Assembly: GCA_018660405.1 (NCBI GenBank)
Contig: JABJKL010000009.1
Span: 1 to 10,588, forward strand
Origin: Pseudomonadota bacterium
GTDB lineage: Bacteria > Pseudomonadota > Gammaproteobacteria > Arenicellales > Arenicellaceae
Direction of reading: 5' to 3'
DNA: 10,588 nucleotides
Position numbers and translations under genes: made by a program. Shown here piece after piece: positions 1 to 6,662 of the stretch (position 1 is its first letter; each line of letters starts with the position of its first letter). The notes under the pieces were generated by a model. The model did not search any database. It saw only the letters and a program-made list of their open reading frames with translations, and was not told the DNA's origin.

Positions 1-89
1 ACCTTAAACTGTCCAACTAGTGCTGACGGGGTACAGCAACCGATGCAATCGCCAAGCGCCGGAAGTATTGTAAAATTCTTGAAGACCGA
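1..89 (+). other. Out-of-frame 5' coding remnant of the Usp gene
   Basis: The reading frame of the downstream stress protein is closed at 18-20 (TAG) and 24-26 (TGA). Frame 1 is open here and reads TLNCPTSADG, which resembles the end of the second beta strand and the following loop of UspE-like proteins. Adding one G to the GGGG run at 28-31 joins frame 1 to the downstream frame, giving a continuous peptide through DAIAKRRKYCKILEDR into the annotated protein. This region is therefore probably the 5' part of the same gene, separated by a one-base deletion or a sequencing error, with the true start left of the window. The joined reading is seen directly; the homology is judged by eye. Confidence 0.45.
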
Positions 90-878
90 TTGTTCGCTAT
101 CGCAGGCAAGCTGAAAAAACAAGGTTATCAGGTGGTATATGAGTTTCTCCGAACAAGTCCGCGTTACGATCAGGTTGCTCAATTAAGCATTGATTACAAT
201 GTTGATTTGGTGGTTCAACATGTTAATCCGGATGAATCTTTACAACGTGGTTTGTCAGCAAATGACAGTTGGCAGCTGGCGCGGATCTGCCCGCGACCAT
301 TATTGCTTGTCAAAGGCAGAGATTGGCACGAATTTCCAGTTCTGATTACTGTAGTAGACCCAATGTCTGGTTATCATAGTGATATGCGTTCTGATTCCGC
401 AATTTTGAAATTGGCAATTCAAGCGAAGGCACAATTGCACGGCAAATTGCATATGGTGCATGCTTACTCTGAATCTTCCTGGCCCTTTACTAATTCCGCG
501 TCGTTGAAAATTAAACACAAGAAGGCTCTCCTGAAAATGTTAGCCCCATACTGCATTGACTCGGAGTCGGTTCACCTCGTTGATAAAACGCCGCTTTATG
601 CATTGTTGCAATATAAGGAGAATTTGAATAAGGAGAATTTGAAGCCGGACATCATCATTATGGATACAGTATCCAGATCGCGGTTTACCGAGGCAATACT
701 AGGTAATCCAACGAAAAGAGTTCTCGACTATCTACAGACAGATTTACTGATTATCAAGCAAGGATATGTATTGGAAAAATCCAGGAATAGAATCAGTCGT
801 GATACTTCTCCAAACTATTTGGGGGGAAAGCGCGTCTATGCAACCGCCGCACAAAAGTTCAATGTAGTAGAGAACTAG
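90..878 (+). CDS. UspE-like tandem universal stress protein, N-terminally incomplete
   Basis: This is probably a cytoplasmic stress-response protein with two Usp domains, of the UspE type. The first domain lacks its initial strands: residues 1-75 give helix, strand (GYQVVYEF), helix, strand (DLVVQHV) and end at CPRPLLLVKG, the usual last strand of domain 1. Domain 2 starts near residue 80 (PVLITVVDP). It contains the family-typical DKTPLYALLQ and ends with LGNPTKRVLDYLQTDLLIIK, matching the LGN...V..(D)LL(V/I)(I/K) nucleotide-loop region of UspE C-terminal domains. The only in-frame start is TTG at 90, without a convincing ribosome site. Full-length relatives have about 300 or more residues, so the 262-aa frame is short. 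A frameshift at 28-31 probably cuts off the real N-terminus, so the gene may be broken or the sequence may contain an error. It converges on the DUF6152 gene with no terminator between them. Its relation to the catabolic genes is not evident. Confidence 0.7.
   Translation: MFAIAGKLKKQGYQVVYEFLRTSPRYDQVAQLSIDYNVDLVVQHVNPDESLQRGLSANDSWQLARICPRPLLLVKGRDWHEFPVLITVVDPMSGYHSDMRSDSAILKLAIQAKAQLHGKLHMVHAYSESSWPFTNSASLKIKHKKALLKMLAPYCIDSESVHLVDKTPLYALLQYKENLNKENLKPDIIIMDTVSRSRFTEAILGNPTKRVLDYLQTDLLIIKQGYVLEKSRNRISRDTSPNYLGGKRVYATAAQKFNVVEN
614..643 (+). repeat. Exact 15-bp in-frame tandem duplication
   Basis: TAAGGAGAATTTGAA occurs twice head to tail (614-628 and 629-643). It duplicates five codons and gives the peptide KENLNKENLK in the loop just before the strand PDIIIMD of the second Usp domain. 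Being in frame, it does not stop translation. It looks like a recent slippage duplication. Confidence 0.85.
875..878. other. Overlapping convergent stop codons in CTAG
   Basis: The palindrome CTAG supplies the TAG stop of the plus-strand Usp gene (876-878) and the TAG stop of the minus-strand DUF6152 gene (875-877). There is no intergenic space and no visible hairpin with a T tract, so any terminators must lie inside the opposing coding regions. Confidence 0.9.
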
Positions 879-1891
879 TGCGTTACAAACCCTTGCGTTG
901 ATTCCCGGTCACAGTTCCAGGGAATCATTTCCTGATCTGGCGCATAGACCCATTCCATCGTATCGGTAAGCGGTGTCGTGAGATATTCGGGATCCTCCAG
1001 CATCATTTCCAGAATGATTCGGGTACCGTCTTCATTAAGCCAGTACTTCTCTACCACGTGCTTCTGTGCACCTGATGGAATCCCATTTTGATAGGGTGAG
1101 CGATGGTCTGCAAAAGCGACTGTATCAACAACCAACACATCCCCTTCCCACTCACCCGTCGAGTGCCCTTGCGGAGTACGCTCGCCATCTTCCGGGTGCG
1201 CACGTCCATCCATATAGACGATCCTCTCGGTATCAAAAATCTCATTGCGCAAGATAATGCTGTCATCGACAAATTCGATCTCTTCCAAATAACCACCGGC
1301 TGAAACCAGGGTCGCAGGGGTTGGTCGTGTGCCGCAACTGGACATTGGATTCATCGTCGATAATGCGTCAAATTCATTTCGAGCGATGGCACCCTTTTCG
1401 CTCGTCACCAATCGATCAAAAAACTCAGTGAAATCGCCGATAGTCGAACGGTCTCCCAACCAGGTGCCTTCCAGTGTCGTAGCAGTCGCGACAACCGAAC
1501 CAGCGCCTAACTCTACAGGATTGTTTTTCGGCAACCGCACCCCGCCTTTCTCAATGGAGACAAATACCCCGTAATCTCTGCCGTCAACCGCCGGGTGCGC
1601 ACGCACAAAAAGTTCGTCACCCACAGCCACTGAATCACTCGTCCAGCCTCTGCGTGCGAGCCACGGAATAGAAGCCATTTGAATTGTCCAATCGGCGGGT
1701 TGCCCCCCCTGATCAGTCACTTGCATAACGAAATAAATGTGCGGGTTTCTCCAATTCACCTTGGTGACCACACCTTCGAGCATCACCTCTGAGTCTAAAT
1801 CGAGGCCTGTATCACTATGATGCGCCAAAGCACCTAATGGAATAACGTCAATTAGCGCTAGAACTAATACTTTGAATAAAGTCTGTAGCAT
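875..1891 (-). CDS. Exported DUF6152-family protein
   Basis: This is a secreted protein of unknown function, 338 residues from the chosen start. Residues 1-23 form a signal peptide (hydrophobic 6-20, ending GALA) followed by HHS. The segment from AHHS through LEGVVTKVNWRNPHIYF to GDELFVRAHPAVDGR (about 23-106) matches the DUF6152 pattern: mature HHS, a G.V..V.W.NPH strand, and a GW...S...GDE.... module. The C-terminal half (about 140-335) has YMDGRAHPEDGE, HSTGEWEGDVLVVDT and a terminal cysteine near 327. This extension often accompanies the domain in proteins encoded near amidohydrolases in environmental proteobacteria (recalled, not searched). The frame is open up to a start at 1972, but that start and the ATG at 1915 put extra residues before an otherwise normal signal peptide. 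An extended -10 at 1920-1928 also favours the ATG at 1891. No enzymatic motif is recognised. A 178-bp gap separates it from the amidohydrolase gene upstream, so it may be transcribed separately. Confidence 0.8.
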   Translation of the reverse strand: MLQTLFKVLVLALIDVIPLGALAHHSDTGLDLDSEVMLEGVVTKVNWRNPHIYFVMQVTDQGGQPADWTIQMASIPWLARRGWTSDSVAVGDELFVRAHPAVDGRDYGVFVSIEKGGVRLPKNNPVELGAGSVVATATTLEGTWLGDRSTIGDFTEFFDRLVTSEKGAIARNEFDALSTMNPMSSCGTRPTPATLVSAGGYLEEIEFVDDSIILRNEIFDTERIVYMDGRAHPEDGERTPQGHSTGEWEGDVLVVDTVAFADHRSPYQNGIPSGAQKHVVEKYWLNEDGTRIILEMMLEDPEYLTTPLTDTMEWVYAPDQEMIPWNCDRESTQGFVTH

Positions 1892-1919
1892 TGAATTAAT
1901 CCACAACCTCGGCATCGTT

Positions 1920-1928
1920 GTTATACCA
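1920..1928 (-). promoter_or_regulatory. Possible extended -10 promoter for the DUF6152 gene
   Basis: The minus strand reads TGGTATAAC, a TGn-TATAAC extended -10 element with one mismatch to TATAAT. Transcription would start near 1912, giving a leader of about 20 nt to the ATG at 1891. No good -35 hexamer lies 17 bp upstream, so this is tentative. Confidence 0.3.
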
Positions 1929-1957
1929 GTTAATCTCAACCATATGAGTTTGGTGAG

Positions 1958-2047
1958 CACCAGAATGACCATCGCCGACAGGGAGTTGGCCTTGAGCCGA
2001 CCTTTCTTTTTAACGGGAGGAAGGGTTCACGGCGTGTCATTCTGGTG
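1958..2047. repeat. Perfect 12-bp inverted repeat with 66-bp spacer
   Basis: CACCAGAATGAC at 1958-1969 is the exact reverse complement of GTCATTCTGGTG at 2036-2047. Both arms lie in the gap between amidohydrolase A and the DUF6152 gene. The 90-bp unit has no open frame of note and no obvious target-site duplication (flanks gag and gtt). It could fold as a long-range stem in the transcript, mark the ends of a miniature element, or be a pair of regulator sites. Confidence 0.6.
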
Positions 2048-2069
2048 GTTGGCAAACACATCTAATGCG

Positions 2070-3698
2070 CTATCTTGAATCAAATACCACTTGACCAGAA
2101 AGCATAGTCATTACTGGCTGAACGTCACGAATTTCGTTGATGGGCACGCTCATAAAATCCCGATCAAGCACCACAAAATCGGCATATTTGCCGACTTCCA
2201 AGCTGCCAATATCATCTTCCATAAACAAGATGTAAGCGTTTGAACGTGTGTGTGCAATCAGCGCTTGCTCCCGGGTAATCACTTCGTTTCCTTCATACTT
2301 CACAATATCTGGAAAAACCTTGCCCGCGGTGTATTCCCAAATGGTGTGGAATGGGTTGTAGGTTGCAACAATTGTGCCATCCGACCCCAGACCCCAAAGT
2401 ATTCCGCTGTCTTGAATCATTCTAACCGGTGGCGACGCTCTACCCTCAATCCGCGGTTTCACCGTGTGATTCGCCAGCGTAATGTTCCAACCGAGTTCTC
2501 TTGCACGGTCTACAGTCTCTTTTTCGATAAGATCTACGTGGCCTAATGTCCAACGCAGATCCCGGACTGGATAATCCTCACTGATCTCCTCACCAATGGA
2601 CATCATCCGATTCGCAGTACTATCTCGCATAGTATGCTCGTTGATATACCAACCGTTCCTGGCAGCAGAACGGGCAATGACTGTCCAGTCATTATATAAA
2701 TCGTCAGAAATCGGAACGTCCGTGGCCGTAGAATCATGCACCAAGCCATGAACATGCTCGCCGATACCGAACATGCCGAAGCGATCATCGCGCTGAAACG
2801 ACTCCTCCCGGTCTAATAACTCAGCTGCGGCAATAGCTGTTCGCGGGGAATCTGCCCAATAACGCGCCGCGTAAAATACCCGCAAGGTAAGATCACCAGA
2901 CTCGTACAGGGCGGTTACAGGATCATAAGACCCATCCAGATAGCCAACATCGTAGGCCGTTGTCACACCCATGCTGTTGAGGTAATCGTTAAACGCTGTT
3001 ACCTCCTCCATACGTTCTTCCAATGTTTCGGCAAACGGAAAATGCTTCAATGCCTCGGCCATTACCGCGCGCCCACTTCGATTATCGACGTGAATAGCGG
3101 AACCTCCTTTGTAGTATTCAGGCAATTTGGGTGCGATTTCAGCCACCGCCAAACTGTTCATATAAAACGAGCTATAGGTTTTCTGAATAAACACCGGATT
3201 ATTGGGTGCAGCGGTATCCAGCTCCTCGCCGGTAAAGCCGCCCGGCTTATCGGCAAACTGCTGTTCATTCCACGCGCCCAGAATAAAAATCCATTTGCCT
3301 GGACCCAGTTCTTCGGCTCGTGCGGTAATGCGTGACAACACTTCTTTACGTGACGTAACACCATGAATCCTTAACTCATAGGCCGCAAAATTTGTACCAC
3401 GCAGGTAGTGAAGGTGGTTATCAATAAACCCGGGAATAACGGTGCGGCCCTCTAAATCAGTCTGCTCGGTGTCAGCGCCGGCCAAAGCACGGATTTGTGC
3501 GGTGTCCCCCACCGCTACAATCCGCTCTCCCTGGATCGCAATGGCGCTCGTGATCGAGAAATTCTCATCCACGGTTAATACTTTGCCATTGTAAAATATC
3601 TGATCGGGCATCTGATCCAGCGTTTGGGCAAAACCCATTGCAGGAACCAGTAAAAGAGCAACCCAAAAGCTGCGTAAATTTAAAAATTGTTTGTTCAT
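2070..3698 (-). CDS. Secreted amidohydrolase (Amidohydro_3 / YtcJ-like), paralogue A
   Basis: This is a metal-dependent hydrolase of the amidohydrolase superfamily, expected to cleave an amide or ester bond in the periplasm; substrate unknown. The 542 residues begin with a signal peptide ending near GFA-Q (24/25). The N-terminal beta-sandwich strands are QIFYNGKVLTVDENFSI and IVAVG. The barrel opens with the metal motif FIDNHLH (His95, His97). Later candidate ligands are Glu314 or His315 in GIGEHV, His355 in INEHTMRD, His387 in TLGHVD and Asp440 in GLGSDGT. The C-terminus has the superfamily's VGKYADFVVLD signature (about 502-512). The start is the ATG at 3698, because AGAGG at 3707-3711 lies 8 nt upstream; a GTG at 3707 is in frame but overlaps that site. 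It is 18 bp downstream of the beta-trefoil-like gene, so probably cotranscribed. The position that is Glu-His in paralogue B and most relatives is Gly386-His here. Nearest known functional type would be N-substituted formamide deformylase-like enzymes, but function cannot be assigned. Confidence 0.9.
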   Translation of the reverse strand: MNKQFLNLRSFWVALLLVPAMGFAQTLDQMPDQIFYNGKVLTVDENFSITSAIAIQGERIVAVGDTAQIRALAGADTEQTDLEGRTVIPGFIDNHLHYLRGTNFAAYELRIHGVTSRKEVLSRITARAEELGPGKWIFILGAWNEQQFADKPGGFTGEELDTAAPNNPVFIQKTYSSFYMNSLAVAEIAPKLPEYYKGGSAIHVDNRSGRAVMAEALKHFPFAETLEERMEEVTAFNDYLNSMGVTTAYDVGYLDGSYDPVTALYESGDLTLRVFYAARYWADSPRTAIAAAELLDREESFQRDDRFGMFGIGEHVHGLVHDSTATDVPISDDLYNDWTVIARSAARNGWYINEHTMRDSTANRMMSIGEEISEDYPVRDLRWTLGHVDLIEKETVDRARELGWNITLANHTVKPRIEGRASPPVRMIQDSGILWGLGSDGTIVATYNPFHTIWEYTAGKVFPDIVKYEGNEVITREQALIAHTRSNAYILFMEDDIGSLEVGKYADFVVLDRDFMSVPINEIRDVQPVMTMLSGQVVFDSR

Positions 3699-3706
3699 CA
3701 AGTGCA

Positions 3707-3711
3707 CCTCT
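3707..3711 (-). promoter_or_regulatory. Ribosome binding site deciding the amidohydrolase A start
   Basis: The minus strand has AGAGG 8 nt before the ATG at 3698-3696. The alternative GTG at 3707-3705 overlaps this site, so the ATG is preferred and the protein begins MNKQFL. Confidence 0.7.
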
Positions 3712-3716
3712 TTATA

Positions 3717-4352
3717 TTACTCTGGGTCCAGGAAGCGAAGGGCTTGCGTGGGCTCTGCTGTTTGAAAATCGCCATTGCGCAACTCCCATCGTTGCAACGC
3801 AGATTTATCCGCTTCACAATTCTCGAAGGTGAGTCGGCGAATTTGAGAAATATCCACATTGTCTGCCGGAGGGCGTGCACCTACTGGCGCAAGACGGCCA
3901 CCACCAGGAACTGTCGTAGCTCCCATGGTAAGACAAAGATTCGGGGCCATTTGCGAGACAATCTGCCCATCGTCACGAAAATCAAACTGCTGCGCTTCGC
4001 CGTCATTACACGCCTCAGCAGCAACAAATGATCCGGGGTTCGGATCATGCAACGTCACACAAACGTCCCAATAGACCAGATATAACTGACCATCTGCCAA
4101 CCGTTTGGCATCAAAACCTTGATCTTCAGTCGGACCAAGCCCCATGTACAAAAAGCAGTTGTGGCCCTGAAACCCACCTAACGGCAGCGCATTTTGTCGA
4201 TGCGCAAACAGGTCAACACACCAACTACGGGGTTCATCCAGTGCATCTACCAACTTGATCTCGACTCGATCCGGATCGTCGAGTGAAACTGATTCCTGGG
4301 CATACGAATTACAAACGGCAAATATGGACATCAAAACCAATAGTGTTTTCAT
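3717..4352 (-). CDS. Secreted six-cysteine protein resembling a ricin-type beta-trefoil
   Basis: This is a small exported protein of 211 residues with no recognisable catalytic motif. Residues 1-18 form a signal peptide (MKTLLVLMSIFAVCNSYA, then QE). The mature part has six cysteines (45, 66, 98, 115, 140, 179), compatible with three disulfides. Repeating elements resemble ricin B / carbohydrate-binding trefoils: SWCVDL, a DGQLYL strand followed by CVTL, EAQQFDFRDDGQI, NLCLTMG, and LQRWELRNG, the last fitting the QxW motif best. A role in binding a glycan or complexing with the neighbouring exported enzymes is inference. The ATG is preceded by GAGGTGG and overlaps the cytochrome stop as TAATG, so translation is probably coupled to it. 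The gene ends 18 bp before amidohydrolase A starts. Confidence 0.7.
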   Translation of the reverse strand: MKTLLVLMSIFAVCNSYAQESVSLDDPDRVEIKLVDALDEPRSWCVDLFAHRQNALPLGGFQGHNCFLYMGLGPTEDQGFDAKRLADGQLYLVYWDVCVTLHDPNPGSFVAAEACNDGEAQQFDFRDDGQIVSQMAPNLCLTMGATTVPGGGRLAPVGARPPADNVDISQIRRLTFENCEADKSALQRWELRNGDFQTAEPTQALRFLDPE

Positions 4353-5116
4353 TAGTCCACCTCAATTGAATCAATGTAGGCCACCACGTCGGCGATCGCC
4401 TGTTCATCGGTCAGCACCTTGGCAAAAGCAGCCATTTGAGAGCCGTAGGTGTCCCCCGGGTTACTACCTCTGACGCCATCTTTAAAGTATTGCAGCTGGC
4501 GACGCATATACCTGGCAGTTTGATCGGTTAGTTTAGGCGCGCCCAGCATTTCGTTACCTTGCCCATCGGCACCATGGCAAGCGACACACGTCCCCTGAAA
4601 AAGTTCTTTTCCACGAGTTGCATCTGCGGGTTGAGGGTGCTCCAAACTTGCGTATTTTGAACGCCAGATAAACGGCCGCGCAGTACCCGCAACTTCGCCA
4701 CCGCTAGTCAATTCAGGTAGCGCACCGGGGGGCAAGCTTTCTATGTGTCTTGCCACGTTTCTAATGGTCGCGTTGTTTCTTGCCATGCCGGAAGCAATCG
4801 ACATCTGTAAACCCGGCACATCATCCGGATGCATTCCTCTGAAACCGCCGTTAAAAGCACGCAACTGCCGTTCTACATACCAGGCTTCCATACCCGCGAG
4901 TGGCGGAGCATCCAACGCGGGCCCGCCCTGCCCTTGCATTCCATGGCAAAAACCACAGACAGCGAATAACTCCTCACCGTCGATTCCTTCATCGGAACCG
5001 ACCGGGTACTGTTGCGCCCACGCGGACGGCACAAATACCAGGCACAAAAACATTAAAATTTTTCTAATTACTATTGATTTCACAATCACGTCATCAAGCC
5101 AATTAATCACTAACAT
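4352..5116 (-). CDS. Periplasmic dihaem cytochrome c, c4-like
   Basis: This is an electron carrier with two fused class I cytochrome c domains. Numbering from the ATG at 5116, haem-binding motifs are CGFCH (54-58) and CVACH (177-181), each followed by G..GQG. Likely distal methionines are Met105 (GLQMS) and Met228 (GSQMAAF), and each domain ends in the usual helix (RNVARHIESL; IADVVAYIDS). Duplicated motifs PPLAGMEAWYVERQL and PKLTDQTARYMRRQL are typical of c4-type proteins. A signal peptide ends at SAWA-Q (34/35). The start is uncertain: the ATG at 5116 overlaps the sulfatase end by 14 bp and gives a long leader, whereas a GTG at 5083 gives a more typical signal peptide; neither has a strong ribosome site. 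The stop overlaps the next gene's ATG. It presumably takes electrons from a periplasmic dehydrogenase or passes them to a terminal oxidase; no such partner is in the window. Confidence 0.9.
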   Translation of the reverse strand: MLVINWLDDVIVKSIVIRKILMFLCLVFVPSAWAQQYPVGSDEGIDGEELFAVCGFCHGMQGQGGPALDAPPLAGMEAWYVERQLRAFNGGFRGMHPDDVPGLQMSIASGMARNNATIRNVARHIESLPPGALPELTSGGEVAGTARPFIWRSKYASLEHPQPADATRGKELFQGTCVACHGADGQGNEMLGAPKLTDQTARYMRRQLQYFKDGVRGSNPGDTYGSQMAAFAKVLTDEQAIADVVAYIDSIEVD

Positions 5117-6617
5117 CACTTTGGCTGCCCCTTATTGCTGCTTCTGCCCAGGGTTCGCGGGATTCCTCCAAACGCGCCTCGAAATCGCGACCTTCCCCTT
5201 CAACATAAAAATTACCTGGCCTGTTTGTCGGGGCGGCGCGCCGGGATTCAACATCCTGCATTGCCGTGAGCACAGCAAGCAACTCACTCATTTTCTCCAG
5301 ATTCTCAGTGGCCAGATCGTTTTGTTCGTTAGGGTCGTCAACGATATTGAATAATTGAGCCTCTTCCCTGACTCCTCCATTCTCGAGACGCACCAATTTC
5401 CAGGGCCAATCGATGACCGCTCGGTGATCTCTTGCGCCAAACACCATGACTTGTGATTCGCTTGGCTCGTTGCCAGTGATCGCTGCCCACATACTTTGCC
5501 CGTGAGCATCATCCACGACCGAAGCGTCGCCACCGACCGCATCCAACAGGGTTGGCAACCAATCGTAAACAATAATGGATTGCTCCATCACACGGCCGCC
5601 TTCGACGTGGCCTGGCCACCAGACAATCCCCGGAACCCGTATACCCCCCTCATAAGTGTTGCCTTTTCCTCCGTTCAAGGAACCATTGCTGGCACCATGG
5701 ACCAGGGAACCTCCGTTATCGCTGGAAAAGACAATAATCGTTTCTTCGAGTATTCCTTCCGCTTCCAGCGCTTCGATAATCGCGCCAATTCCCGCATCTG
5801 CGTGGGTGACCATTTCCGCGTACGCATATCGATCTCCCGCCTCGGCAGCTTCATTCAAGCCGCTAATAGTGGGTACAGTTTGCAGTGGCGTGTGCGGCGC
5901 GTTGTAAGCCATATAGAGAAAAAATGGCTTATCTTCTTGTCGGGATTCGATCACACGCAATGCCTCAGCGGTCAGCAAATCAGTAGTATGCCCCTCCTCT
6001 CGTAATGACTTACCCTGCCGCTGCCAGTCCAGGCCACCCGCGCCCACATGAGTATAAAAATCGGTCCAGCCACCCAGAAATCCATAGTGGGAATCGAAAC
6101 CTCTGGATATTGGCCAAAAATCGGTATTGGCCATTCCCAGGTGCCATTTACCCGCGATAAACGTCTGATAACCCAGCTCTTTAAAATATTCGGGCATAAG
6201 CTTTAAACCCAACGGCAACGATTTGTCGACAGCCATGGGAGCATCGACACCATGGTACAAAGGATTTTGCCCCGTCAATAATGCCGCTCTGGTTGGGCTA
6301 CAGATAGGGTAGACGTAATTTCTATCCAGGCGCACGCCGTCGGCTGCCATCTGATCCAGAACGGGCGTGGCGATTTCACTACCGTTATATCCGACGTCGC
6401 CGAAACCCATATCATCGAGCAGAATAAACACCACATTGGGGTACTGATCAGCACTGGATTCGCTCACCAGCCCTACGTCCGACACCCCTTCACCCAAAAC
6501 CAGAGTCTGTTCCTGCACGGTTTGTTCTTCGTTTGCTGTTTCTGTACAAGCGACTAAAGTCATAGCCATAGTACCGACAATAGTGCCAGCCAGGATCACG
6601 CCTACTCTTATTTTCAT
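5103..6617 (-). CDS. Lipoprotein type I sulfatase (arylsulfatase-like)
   Basis: This hydrolase removes sulfate esters, on the periplasmic face of a membrane. The 504 residues begin with a lipoprotein signal with lipobox LVAC (Cys24); Thr at +2 would permit outer-membrane sorting by the E. coli rule. An acidic linker runs to about residue 58. The sulfatase fold starts VVFILLDDMGFGDVGYNG, with metal ligands Asp68 and Asp69. The active-site motif is CSPTR (106-110), the C-x-P-x-R formylglycine signature; Cys106 must be converted by a formylglycine-generating enzyme. Other expected residues are Lys157 and His159 (GKWHLG), His242 (APHTP), Asp300 and Asn301 (SSDNGG) and Lys318. Length is normal. 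GGAG lies 7 nt before the ATG. The gene starts 45 bp after amidohydrolase B ends and overlaps the cytochrome start. The sulfated substrate is unknown; arylsulfatase is the closest family label, but related enzymes act on carbohydrates. Confidence 0.93.
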   Translation of the reverse strand: MKIRVGVILAGTIVGTMAMTLVACTETANEEQTVQEQTLVLGEGVSDVGLVSESSADQYPNVVFILLDDMGFGDVGYNGSEIATPVLDQMAADGVRLDRNYVYPICSPTRAALLTGQNPLYHGVDAPMAVDKSLPLGLKLMPEYFKELGYQTFIAGKWHLGMANTDFWPISRGFDSHYGFLGGWTDFYTHVGAGGLDWQRQGKSLREEGHTTDLLTAEALRVIESRQEDKPFFLYMAYNAPHTPLQTVPTISGLNEAAEAGDRYAYAEMVTHADAGIGAIIEALEAEGILEETIIVFSSDNGGSLVHGASNGSLNGGKGNTYEGGIRVPGIVWWPGHVEGGRVMEQSIIVYDWLPTLLDAVGGDASVVDDAHGQSMWAAITGNEPSESQVMVFGARDHRAVIDWPWKLVRLENGGVREEAQLFNIVDDPNEQNDLATENLEKMSELLAVLTAMQDVESRRAAPTNRPGNFYVEGEGRDFEARLEESREPWAEAAIRGSQSDVSD

Positions 6618-6662
6618 TTCAATTCTCCAAATAACTCAATTTTTGATCGACATACTTATGGT

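Noticed and set aside
1951..1962. TGGTGAGCACCA as a terminator hairpin
   Set aside because: The loop would be 2-4 nt with a short stem and there is no T tract.
1892..1972. N-terminal extension of the DUF6152 protein (27 extra residues)
   Set aside because: It would precede an already complete signal peptide, no start there has a ribosome site, and a -10-like element lies within it.
1958..2047. Insertion-sequence remnant
   Set aside because: The arms are only 12 bp, no transposase fragment is present, and flanking target duplications are not seen; kept only as an inverted repeat.
1872..2078. 68-codon plus-strand open frame across the intergenic gap
   Set aside because: It overlaps the 5' end of the DUF6152 gene, has no ribosome site or familiar sequence, and spans the inverted repeat.
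4743..5354. 203-codon plus-strand open frame opposite the cytochrome and sulfatase
   Set aside because: It is antisense to two strongly supported genes, crosses their boundary and shows no family features.
5496..6005. 169-codon plus-strand open frame opposite the sulfatase
   Set aside because: It lies fully within the well-supported sulfatase gene and has no recognisable motif; a shadow of codon bias.
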